DNA of 64,000 nucleotides from Nematostella vectensis (lineage: Eukaryota; Cnidaria; Anthozoa; Actiniaria; Edwardsiidae). The position numbers were made by a program, and so were the translations under genes. The stretch spans positions 8,679,459-8,743,458 of the forward strand of contig NC_064039.1 of NCBI RefSeq assembly GCF_932526225.1, read 5' to 3'. This document shows, piece after piece, positions 47,287-58,222 of this stretch (positions are counted from its first letter, which is position 1; every line of letters starts with the position of its first letter). Under the pieces are notes generated by a model. The model was not told the origin of the DNA, did no database searches, and saw nothing but the letters and a program-made list of their open reading frames with translations.

Positions 47287-50200
47287 TCAATCTTCTTCAG
47301 TTTGCTTCTTCTTCTTTTTCTTTTTCTTCTTCTCACTAGTATTGATTGATTCTTCAATTTCATCTTCTGTTGTCTCAGATTTCTTCTTTTTCTTTTTGGG
47401 TGTCTCTGCTTCAACCTTCTCTTCTACGTCTTCCACATCTTCTACTTTTCTTTTCTTCTTTTTCTTAGCCGAGCTGGTTGCTTCCGTTTGCTGTTCTTCC
47501 ATAGTTTCTTCCTGTTCTTTTTCTTTCTTCTTCTTTTTCCTTGCAGAGGGCGTTTCAGTTTGAACTGTCTCTGGAACTGTCTCCTCTTCAGTCTTCTTTT
47601 TCTTGTCTTTCTTCTTTTTCTTCTTCTTTTTTTCAGATTCTGGAAGTTCTTCATTGGATTTCTCCTGGCTGAAGATGTCAATGGCTTCTTTCATTGCATC
47701 AATGTTCTTCTTTGGAGCTTCTCCTGTCTCATAGAATTTCAGTCTGTCTTCCACTTGCTCATGAAGTTTTGTGCCAAATACTGAAGTAGGAGTTTCTGAA
47801 GAATAAAAATATGGAATTTTTTTAGCTTTAATTTCACAAGAAAAATGACCTCATTTGCTGCAAACACAGTTTAAACTTGGCAACTAACGTGAGAGGTTAA
47901 TAAGATAGCTGTCAACTTGACAGTAAAATCCGCAATCTCACAACAAATTTTACAAGGTGACTTGACAATATTCCTGCATTTGTTCTTCTCCTGTTCAAAT
48001 ACCCAAACTTGTACCAGTCAGAGCTTTCCCATTGCTACCTAGAAGGGATTTATTTTTATTGTGATGTATATTTGGCGTCCTTGTATACACACCAGAAAAA
48101 CAGTCAATCCTGGAGGCAATGGAGCATTTGTTGGCCAGGTATCTAGAGATCCTGCCTTTGTTTTTCTTGTCCGCACGGCCAATGAAGGAGGAGTGAAAGA
48201 TCAAGCCATACTTGGGGGTGTTTCCTTTCTTCTTCAGGGCCCTGTGGGAAACAAAGACATAGACTAAGGAAGGTTTTAAAATGAAGCATTCTTATCAATC
48301 AATCTCATACCTGAATAGAGCTTTTTCAGCTCCCAGGATCTGCACTGTTGAGGCAGGGTACTTAGCCAGATTCGTCAGACTGCCAGCATGGGAAATAAGT
48401 CTTGCTCCCACCTGCAACCACAGACGATAAGATATATACACTAAAGAACTTCTCTTGAATGTGGATATGTTAAGCTGTTTATGCAGGTAAATTCCTTGAG
48501 TGAAAATAAATGTTGGTAGTTGGGCATACAGTGTACCATTTACAGTATTATAGCGTGACAGACACTACTGCGGCCATCAATACAAGAAAGCTAGCCAATT
48601 AACATGTCCAAATCACCAATTTGATTGAAACAAGCTTCATATACAGGAATATTCTCTTGTTCTCTGGTGTGCACTTCAGCATCACAGACCTCATTGGTTA
48701 GCTAATGAAGTACACGCGAATCCAATAGCATGCTTCTTGCATCCTCTTTGGTTTTGACAACTGTTAAGGTGACCATGTTATTGTGCATTGTACTGTTACA
48801 TCAGGGGGTTCATTAAGTTTCAGAGTAGCTGGTGGAAATTGCTAAGTACAGTAGGGGTGAAAGTTATCATTTCAAATAAAACGTTACTCGACTTAAGCCC
48901 CAGCTGGCGGATCTGCCGGCTGCCAGGCCTTAATGAAACCCCTGTACATTATTAAATTATTATCATTATTATTGTTATTATCACATATAAATGCTTACCA
49001 GTTCACCAATAAGAGAAGAGAGATTGGGAGCCACACTGCTCATCTTGGATATCAGGTACTGGTGAAGGCTCTTGCGGTAGTCAGCCAGGCCAATCACTTT
49101 GGTAGCAAAGCTTTCAATGTTGACCAGGTCAAGAGGGGAGATATCCATCCCTGAAATGGAATTAATCAAAGATTTTAAAGCTTTAATCAGTTGACTTGCG
49201 AAATAAACCTCAACCGATAAGAATCTACAATATTTAACAGCCCCTCTGCACTAAATTATCGGTCACATCCTCAAGGAAACTTCCAACAGATACACTGCTT
49301 TCAATATTTTGAAATATCAGAGATTGTCATATAATTGACTGGAAGTAAACTGGTGTGAATGCCACTTAGTCAAACTTATAGCATAGAAGTTATCGAACAC
49401 AAGCTCGCTTTTTCAGGTTCCATGCTCCATACAAATGTTCAGTGATGAGAATAACAGCTTTACAGTGGTGCTAAGATGCGCTGCTTATGCCTAAGAGGTT
49501 CAAAGTGATTATCACCTTCAATTTCAGATGTAGAATAGCATTTAACATACTTATGTATAAATAAAATGAATTGTGAATTAGAACATTTATCTCATCTTGA
49601 TACTTCGTTTCTTTTTGGTTGTTTCTCATTTGCTTGTTTTTTTCTATTGGGGTGCATATTATACAGGGTCGTAGCAAGCCACAAAATATTTGGGGGGGGG
49701 GGGGGCACAATACAGAAACATTAAGAAAATATTGGGGGGCAGTCATGCTTGTAATGGTTATTTCCTTATTATTTTTCAAAAAATTAGGGGGGCATATGCC
49801 CCCAGTGCCCTACCCACTTCTATGGCCCTGTTATACACAGGTTTTCGAATCTTTTTTGAAAAAGGCCTTGAAAATTGGGGTACAGATTATATGTGGGTGC
49901 GCATTATGTGCTGGTAAATATGGTAAAGGGTATATAAAGGGAGAAAACTGCTTCCCACTGCCTTAGCATGGGCACTGCTCTCTCATAGAGTTAGTCTTAC
50001 CCATAGAGCTTTTTGATGCATCATAAATAGCTTTTGCCTTGGCTTCATCCATCACAATGTCTTCAAGGCCTTCAAGCTTGTCCTCGCTCAGGTCCTTCCT
50101 AGACTTGATGTACTTGGCCACCTTAGCGTACATGTAGTTATCATTGACGATTTTGACAAGCTCTGGAAAATGGTATGAGTACCACTCTCTGGAAACATAA

Positions 50201-52437
50201 AGCATGCATTTTCAAACATTAAGGATATTATTAATGCTGGGGTTGGGATATGACTTTTGAAAGTAGAATATAAGATACAAACTGACATGAATTGACTTTG
50301 AAGAATCTGAAACTCAGGACTAAGAGTTATTATATTGAGGTTGTCTGCTTATAAAGTTCTGCTATATAGAGGTTGTCTGCTATGGAGTTTTGTTATATAC
50401 AGTAGAGGTTGTATGTCCACTTATAGAGTTTTATTGCAGTATGTAGAGGTTGTCTGCTAAAAGAGTTCTGTTATATAGAGTTTGTCTACTGATAGAGGTT
50501 TGTTATACACAGTAAAGGTTGTCTGCTTATAGAGTTTCGTTACAAAAAAGGTGGTCTGCTAATATAGTTGTGTTATTTAGTAAATAAACCCCTTCTGGCA
50601 GCAGGGATATCGGCGGATAATGTTCAAGGATGAGAAATGGTACAAAAAATAAACAGTTGGCGGAGAAGCAAAGCTTTGAGGGCAACTGTGAAATTTTGAG
50701 GACCAATTTTCATCTGCGGACATTATTTGCCGATATCACAGCAAGCTAAATAAGGGGTTTATCTATTTTATACCCCAGTGACTACATTGAAAATGGGAAA
50801 AGTGTATACTGGAATGCTGGAATGACACCGCAAGAGCGTACTGTTATTTTTGCCATTCACAAAAGATAAAATCCATGCAACAATGTTTTCATTAGAACAA
50901 AAACTACAGTACAAGCTCAAAACTTGCATTTCAACTGATGGATTTACACCTAGACTGTTTTCTTATTGTTCTACTGAGAGCTGAAATAAGAATTGAAGCA
51001 AAAGTTTTCAATTTTGAAATGTATTCTGCGCGCGCGCCGACGTGCACAGGGATGAGACCACGAGCGTGCGCTGTTGTGTTGTTTTTTGCTTCTGCTTTTT
51101 CTTTTGCATTTCAGGATAAATTCTAAAAGAATATATTGATGATTATTTATAAAAGAAATCAAACATCCCTTCTGTGCCTTTATAGTGTTTTGAAATTCTT
51201 GTTTGAGGAGCTATTGAGCAGACGAAAAGTGAGTTTTAACTACACAAAAATGTTAACAGGACAGATACAGTATCACTTTTGCTGGACGTTATCAACTGAT
51301 ATTTGTCCTTTGAAAATGTGTATGTGACCTGTATTGTTCAATATGTGCACGTGAAAATTCATCACGGATATAAATAGCCATATCCACTATACCTTATTCT
51401 CATGGAGAAGGTGTTGATGTCCTTGTCCAGCTGATCCAGAAGCGCAATAGACTGAATGATCATGTTGTCAACACGATGTATATTGAACTTCACCTTGGCT
51501 CTAGAGTAGCTATGACCAAGGCCAAGCTGAGCTTTAGAGGCCATGGCCCCAGTTAGACCTTTAATCATCTTGTCAAAGTGCATCCTGATTCCTCGTAGCA
51601 CTTCGAGGATAACACCCCCAGAATCACAACAAATGTTGAGGGACTCCTGGATGGCAGCACCAATCTTAGAGTCCGCAACACCAAGCAATACTTTGGATTT
51701 CTTCTTCCCTGTAGGGACATTGGCTTCAACAAATGCCTTGAGGTCATCATGGATGATACCTGAAGTAAAAAGAAAAGAATGAGAATTAATAATTTGCTCA
51801 CGTTATTTTAGATATGACAATTATGCTTTAGAAGAACTTTAGAAAAATAAGCAAAATTATCATAAAGTGTCTGGTAACTATTAAAGAATTCAAATGTCTA
51901 TCAATTTCGTTGCCAACATTCAGTAAAACAGAGTTCGTTTAGATTAGAAGGATCAAATCTTCATGTGACTATTCCATAACACAATAAGAGCAGCTTTCTG
52001 CAGCTAGCACAGAAATTCCATTACAAACACGAATGTCCACGTGGGAATTAAGTACATCAATTCACTACAGACTACACAAAAACAAACAAGATAACAAATC
52101 GCACTAGCGAAAAACTAAACCATCCAAATACCTTCTGAAATGCAGTTCACATTATCTAGCGCATTAGTTCCCGATTTAAATGGAGAGAACGCGACAAGCT
52201 TCACGAGTTTTCCAAATAAAGCGAGATCACCGACGGCCTCTTGCACCTCTGGTAGCAAAGCTCCGACTTCTTCCTGAGCGATAACTTTGAAAAGAGCGTA
52301 GCCAGCGGCATGTTCATACAGCACGAATAACACCTGAAAGTGCATAACAAGAAGGGTTGTAAAGTTGTAGGGGTATACACGGCTAAATAACTTATAAAAC
52401 TAGAGAAATTTCACCCTTGATAAAGTTCACGTACCAT
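47287..52437 (-). CDS. NOP56: Nucleolar protein 56, box C/D snoRNP core
   Basis: Eight exons, 52437-52435 (only the start codon), 52333-52132, 51759-51393, 50188-50001, 49150-48999, 48411-48311, 48241-48093 and 47795-47287, give 556 residues. Family marks in order are [89 protein letters not shown], the NOP-domain block [20 protein letters not shown], and [19 protein letters not shown]. The C-terminus is a long lysine/glutamate tail (from about residue 430), as in animal NOP56. The protein binds box C/D snoRNAs with NOP58 and fibrillarin to guide rRNA 2'-O-methylation. NOP56 introns host snoRNAs in some animals, but I found no convincing C/D pair here. The gene is head-to-head with FAHD2. Confidence 0.97.
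49664..49830. mobile_element. 167 bp hAT-like MITE
   Basis: Ends CAGGGTCGTAGCAAGCCA and CTTCTATGGCCCTG, flanked by TTATACA on both sides. It lies in NOP56 intron 4 and contains G runs and AATATTGGGG blocks. Confidence 0.8.
50330..50580. repeat. Degenerate repeat AGAGGTTGTCTGCT in NOP56 intron 3
   Basis: Five to six copies of TATAGAGGTTGTCTGCTTAT with AGTTTTGTTATA, period about 45-60 bp. No splice signal is included. Confidence 0.8.
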
Positions 52438-52914
52438 TTTGCTACCACCTCGTGCTAGCGAGCGTGAAGTCCCATGATCCCAAGCGGCACTGGATCAAAC
52501 ACACAGGCATCCCACACAAAGTAAAAAACAGTAGAAAAAAAAGAAAACAAAATAAGCCTTCAGATGCAAACGAATGAAAAATAATATGGGATTCTGCTGG
52601 TACTTTGTGTAAATCTTTGTAACAACGCCTTATTTATCATCGCATAGAATGGTATATCCATAAAAACTACAGAGCTGTACAAGAACTAGCTGGTCTATGT
52701 AGAAGAGGTGTGATCAAGTAAATAAACATATGACTGGAATGGTATGTTTTACGCGTCTATAAAAACAGAGAATTTTCGGTGCAGTTTTGTTTACGTTTCC
52801 TGTGTTAGCCCTCTGTGGAGCCCCTATGGTGTAGTGTAGAATGTACTAAACCGCTGTAAGGGGATACTGTGGGCACTTGTGACGGGGGAAGAAAGAACAA
52901 CTCGTGCCAGCGAT
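52438..52914. promoter_or_regulatory. Divergent promoter between NOP56 and FAHD2
   Basis: 477 bp between the two start codons, no exon. The compact head-to-head layout implies a shared bidirectional promoter for two housekeeping-type genes. No core element is placed. Confidence 0.55.
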
Positions 52915-55900
52915 ATGAGACTTGTGCAGTTTGAGGAGGGAGGAAGGCTTAGGGTTGGGGTAGAGTTGAGTGATGGCGGAGATGTAGTAGATATATCTAC
53001 AGTGGACAATTCTATCCCGACCGACATGAGGAGCTTTCTGGAAGAGGGTGGGGAAGCGCTTGAGAAAGCAAGGAGGTACTGCAAACTGATATTTTTTTAG
53101 AAACTTCCAAAGAAATAATGAATATCACTAGACAGGAAAATTTCAGTGATAAAATATAGGTTGTTATGTTGCTATCATGATGATATAAATGGAACCTTGT
53201 TACGTTAAATTTTTGTGTCACTTTAATTTACCAAGCATCAAAATGCTACCCTCAAACTCTCCACCATCAAAATGCTGCCCCCTACCCCCTCCCCCTTCAA
53301 CACACACATTGTTGGGTAGGGTGGGGTAGGGGCAATGATCCACTGTAGTACTAGACTTGTTGTACGTCACCTGATTTTGAGTGTTTGTAAGCTGAAATAA
53401 ATAACCCTAATCTTGCAATCGCTGGTCAGTAGGCAGATTTTTGAGAAGGTGGGTGTTTGTTTGCTTGCCCAAACCTAGCACTAAAAAATTCACTGTATTG
53501 TTTATGAACTTCTCCTAAGTTAAGACTTTGATGAATGTCTTATAGGGCAGTTGAAAGTGGAAAGAATGTCCTACAAAGGTCAAATCTCAAGTTAAAAGCA
53601 CCAATCTACAATCCAGAGAAGATCATATGTACTGGAATGAACTACGCCGACCACTGCTATGAGCAAAACATGCCAATACCAACAGAACCTGTGATATTCA
53701 GCAAATTTGCCAGCGCAATAGCGGCACCTGGAGATCCTATACCCTATGGCACAGAGACAGAGGTTAGTTGTGATGGTCATGATGTTAATGATAGTGATGA
53801 TAGGAATGGTAATGATGGAGATTATGAAGAAGCTATTGCTGCTTATGCAAATGATAGGATGCTGATGATAAGGTTAGGATGGTTTTGTTGATGATGATGG
53901 AGGTTATGAAGAAGATAGCCTGATGATATGATGATAGTGGTGATTATAAATGCTTATGATGATGAAAGAGGTTGTGTAAGATCTTTTGCTGCTGATAATT
54001 ATGATAGGGTTATGACATGATAATGATTGTTGGTCCAGCTGGGGTTCTAGCTTAAAGCATGCATTTGTAAGGCTGATCATTATAGTAAAATAATGATGAT
54101 GTGTTGGTGGTGAAGATGTGATTGATATCCATACATCCCCCTTTTTTTACAGGAGCTGGATTTTGAAGTGGAGCTTGCATTTGTCATTGGTAAAACAGGC
54201 AAAAATATCAAGGTACAGGCCCAAACACAAGATTTTTCTTTGGGGGGTGCAAAATCCGAAAAAGTGGACCTAATATTTCCAGGGGGTGGGGTGGGGTGGT
54301 GGAGGAAGTTCTTTGATAAAAATCTGACCACCCGCAAAAAAAAAACCTTTTTTATGCCTTTGCAGTATCTCCACGGGACGTTTACTGTCGGATTTGACTA
54401 CATACCAGAGTAATCTAGCTTATGCTTTATAGTTTTGTCTGCAAATAGCATATTTATTTTAGAACCGAAAGTGGACCTTCGGCCGTGGTGGGGGGTGCAT
54501 TTGCACTCCCGTGGGTACAGGCCTGAGGTACAAAACAAGTATCTGAAAAGGTCTCCCTTCCTGTTTTGAAGGGTCTCCCCTTCCCCTGTGTTAAAGGGAG
54601 ATGTTTTTTTTTCTGTGCAGGAGAGAGACATCATTGATTATGTAGTATGACAAAAATACTATAGACAAGCTATAAAAAAAACTACATGGTCTACTCATGT
54701 GTTGTGTTGTATTGTTTTTTTTTATGTAAGAAGAAGTCATCAGTGATCCAGTGGAACCTGGATTTTACAATGTGACTTAGGAGGAAAAAAAATGAATCGT
54801 AAAATCGAGATTTTATTATATAAAGAAAAATCCATTGAAAATATCGTTGTAGCGAGGTTGGGTTTACAACATTTACAAAATAATAATACTGTAATTTTAT
54901 TCTGTGTAAGACTGTACAGTTACTCTCTGTAAACTGAAATCTGCAAGATCTGCCAAGTCAAAAACATCAATTAACTGTACTGTATGTGTGTGGTGTCTTG
55001 AGTTTTTCTCTCTTTGTTGATAGACAGAATCAGTAATATCGTTGTATCGAGGTCATTACGCTTGGGGGAACAGATTCGTATCGTCAAATCAAGAATATTG
55101 TTGTATCCAATATCATTAAATTGAGGTAATCTCTCATATATTTCACTGTAGTTCCGCCGGGAGAAAGGAATGTCATTGTAAAATAGAGGTTATCGTAAAA
55201 TCCAGGTTCCACTGTACTATGTAGCTCATGTGTTGTGTTGTTTTATTTAGGAAGATAGCATCATGGATTATGTACTTTGTGGCTCGTGTGTTGTTTTCTG
55301 TAGGAGGAGGATGCAATGGATTATGTAGCAGGGTACACAGTAGCACATGATGTGTCTGCTAGAGACTGGCAACTCAAGAAGAATGCTGGTCAATGGCTGC
55401 TGGGGAAGACAGGAGATGCTTACTTGCCCCTGGGTCCTGCTATTGTCACTAAAGATGCCATCCCTGGTGGGTCTGCATTATCCTTAAATGCTCCTTTCTG
55501 TGTCTTTGTATGGAACAGTTTGTTTGAGAATTTTTTTACACTATGAAACCCTATGCAAATATTTTTTTTTTCAATTCAGTTTGGAACTAAATCCATTTGA
55601 ACAGTAGCAGATCTGGGGGGATGGTTTAGGGGATTTAAACCCCCCTTTGGGCTGCCAGAAAGCCAAACAAAACAAATTGCCCCCTCTCCCCTTTGTCCCT
55701 GAGCCAACCCCCCCCCCCCCCCATTTAGCCAAAAGCTGGATCCACCATGTTGAATCACTGTGAAATTAATCCCTCTTACAAAAAAATATGTCAATTTTAT
55801 TTCTTGGAGTGTCAGATAATGCAAGGAAAATTATGTGAAATTAATATTGAGAGTTTAAGATATTTAATACAAAAACATAAACAACATTATCTGAATAGTT

Positions 55901-56826
55901 GGATCAACAGACAAACTAGACACTATTGCTCTAGTTGATATAAGAAATGACAAAACCATTTGTGTCATATACTCTATACAATAAATAAATATTGTTTGGG
56001 TAAATCCCTTTGTCTTTTTATTTGTAAATATCTAACATTTTTTTTTTTTACTGTATTCCAGACTGTAATAATCTTGGTGTGCGATGCATAGTCAATGACA
56101 AAGTCATGCAGGAATCCAACACAAAGAACTTTGTATTTACTGTGCCAAAACTTGTTGCTTTCATCTCAAGGCAAGTTCATCATGTGAAAGTTTATTATTT
56201 CCACATAAAGTTGATAAGTTAATTTCTTATATTTACAAGCCACATTTGAAAGTGGGGAGGAGTGTGTATTTAAAGTTGCCACTAATTTCATGTTTCCTTA
56301 GGTTTTTCACAATCAAGCCTGGAGATGTTGTCATAACAGGTACCCCCCCTGGGGTTGGTTGCTTCCGCAAGCCTCCAATTTACCTTAAGGTGAACATTGC
56401 CCTGAAAAACTCACTGAATAACTTATTTGCTTGTCTTAGACAATAGGGAATCCCAGTACATGTATCTGCATGCCAAAATATTGGTTAATACAAAAGGACC
56501 AAATATACATGATCTAATGTGTTTGTTTTTAGTGATGAGGGTTAGAAATTGCGCCAACCACACCTAATGTGCTATCTTTTAGGGGTAAATGACTGTTGAT
56601 CTCACCCAACTGGTTTTTGTGGGAGTCCCCCCCCACCCCCAGGCATCAATGCTGTGTACATTTTTGTCCATAACATGCAATGATGTCATCTACACATCTA
56701 GAAAAGGGCAGATGCACACAGTGAAATGAGATCTATATTTGATAATTTTTTGTTTTGTTTTAGAAAGGAGATGTAGTGAAATGCGAGATTGATGAGCTTG
56801 GACGCATCTCAAATAGAGTAGAATAA
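52915..56826 (+). CDS. FAHD2: Fumarylacetoacetate hydrolase domain-containing protein 2
   Basis: Seven exons, 52915-53075, 53546-53762, 54153-54212, 55304-55466, 56062-56170, 56302-56389 and 56764-56826, give 286 residues. Family marks are MRLVQFEEG at the start, [28 protein letters not shown], the metal-binding [14 protein letters not shown], then [51 protein letters not shown] and [16 protein letters not shown]-fold enzymes use Mg2+ or Ca2+ bound by the acidic residues in ExE...D positions; FAHD2 substrates are not well defined. Vertebrate forms carry an N-terminal mitochondrial extension; here an open frame continues 12 codons upstream without an ATG, so a cytosolic form or a missed 5' exon is possible. 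Intron 5 has a GC donor (AG/GCAAGT). The donor at 54212 abuts a MITE. Confidence 0.96.
54216..54525 (+). mobile_element. hAT-like MITE, family A, at a splice donor
   Basis: 310 bp, ends CAGGCCCAAACACAAGA and GTGGGTACAGGCCTG, with AGGTAC on both flanks (54211-54216 and 54526-54531). It shares the internal blocks of the copies at 5156 and 28969. The left target site is the FAHD2 exon 3 donor, AAG/GTAC. Confidence 0.85.
54610..54748 (+). pseudogene. Decayed copies of FAHD2 exon 4 start
   Basis: TTCTGTGCAG/GAGAGAGACATCATTGATTA (54610 onward) and TTATGTAAG/AAGAAGTCATCAGTGATCC (54721 onward) resemble the true acceptor and exon 4 start, TTCTGTAG/GAGGAGGATGCAATGGATTA. A better-kept copy lies at 55232-55284. 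Confidence 0.7.
54749..55214. mobile_element. 466 bp pogo/Tigger-like non-autonomous element
   Basis: Perfect 20 bp inverted ends, CAGTGGAACCTGGATTTTAC and GTAAAATCCAGGTTCCACTG. The CAGTGGAACCT terminus is typical of the pogo/Tigger branch of Tc1/mariner elements. No transposase frame. It sits in FAHD2 intron 3 among the decayed exon copies. Confidence 0.8.
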
Positions 56827-57772
56827 TTACCACGACATATGCTGGAGTGGAACTAAATAGTTATAGATACATAGGGATATTTTGTATAGATGTTGCAGTG
56901 GTATGAGAATTGGAGAAAAAAAAACTAGAAAATGATAATGAAAGTGGGTTGATCGGCCCTTGAATTGATTAGCCAATTGGAAACGTTTATAGGCTGATTT
57001 AGACGGCACAATTTAGTCACAAGCTACCTGCCTATGACATGTCTTAGCCCTAAAATTACACACTACGACTTTCGGATTTGTATGTGCTGAATACAACTAA
57101 AACGTGCTGTCTAAACCAGCCTTATTAGCCAAGAAAAAGAAACTTGAATTAAGTTTCGCATATTGAGACCTTTTGTACTATTTGTACTAATTTTGAGCAT
57201 GTATTTCCAGGGCCATAATATTTGAGGGGGGAGGACATGACACAGAGAGATTTTGAAAACATGGCACACAGCCACACCCTACTAGTCATTTCCTAACATC
57301 TTTTTTAAACAGTTAATAAATCATTCAAATGGTAAAACGTTCAACATTTTAAAATGACATCTTAAAAGATGTAAAAACGTTTGTTGTTTCATTAGTCAGG
57401 ATATCTAATCGTCTCACTAACAAATGATGTACCCGCACAGAACGTTATACCAGCGCATATTTTTTTTTATTAATGCAAACATTTTCTGTGCGCTATTCGT
57501 CATCGATGTCTTTAAATGATTATTTCAAATGTAGAGTAGCCAAGATGCACACGTTAGAGGAAAATACCCCTGGGTTTCCGAGGATACACTTTTGTGCGTT
57601 TTCAATACGAGAAATAATAATAAAACTATAGGGGAAATGGATGTATTTCCAGTGTTCCACAAGCATGATTTGGTTTTGAACTGAAATGACGTTTGCTCAC
57701 TTTTTGAGCAACACATGGGCGATGATGTGGTTCGGCTATAGTTGTTGATAAATATTGCAATTTGGCAAACAG

Positions 57773-57893
57773 ATTTTATGTATTCACCCATGACTTGACA
57801 AACGCAGACATTCTGGACATAGAGCTCTGGAAATCCCTTAAATTTGGTTTGCAAAGTAGTCCAGAAATTCGCAAAGGATCTTATGCAAAAAAG
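57773..57893 (+). CDS. Weak orphan exon candidate
   Basis: Between AAACAG and a strong donor (AAG/GTAAGTA), one frame reads RFYVFTHDLTNADILDIELW and continues for about 40 residues in protein-like composition. No partner exon or family recognised. Confidence 0.25.
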
Positions 57894-57986
57894 GTAAGTA
57901 TAATATTTTACCCAATACAAAAAACCGACCCACAATCACCATACCTGGTTTAAAAGACATTGAAAGAAACAATGTTCATAAGATAT

Positions 57987-57992
57987 TTTATT
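57987..57992 (-). other. Candidate poly(A) signal of the aminopeptidase gene
   Basis: Reads AATAAA on the minus strand, 231 nt past the stop codon. Confidence 0.45.
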
Positions 57993-58222
57993 TGCCCTCT
58001 GGATTTCACCCCATTACCTTACAAACTGGAGCCCTATATTAACAATTCACAGCAAAAGCCATCTGTTTCGATCATATCACTATCAAATCAAATTATTATA
58101 AATTCCCCTAGCTATGAAACTATGTCTGTAATGATTGTATCAAGAAGATTGCATCACTTCCGTTAGAATCCTGAGTTGAGAAAGTCTCACAGCTCCCGCT
58201 CATCAACCAAACTGTAAGGTGT

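Larger units (their letters stand above)
56827..58222. other. Convergent intergenic region
   Basis: Lies between the 3' ends of FAHD2 and the aminopeptidase. It contains one weak plus-strand candidate exon (listed separately) and repeat debris near 57200-57300. A 136-codon open frame on the minus strand (57525-57935) lacks any coding sign. Confidence 0.45.

Noticed and set aside
47267-47784. Ser/Phe-rich open frames on the plus strand opposite the NOP56 tail
   Set aside because: They are antisense shadows of the lysine-rich NOP56 C-terminus.
47796-52434. Box C/D snoRNAs in NOP56 introns
   Set aside because: Such genes are expected from other animals. I found only isolated C-like boxes (for example GTGATGA on the minus strand near 51363) without a matching D box and stem, so none is called.
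57525-57935. 136-codon minus-strand open frame
   Set aside because: No homology, no splice signals, AT-rich composition, and a better coding-like frame lies on the opposite strand.
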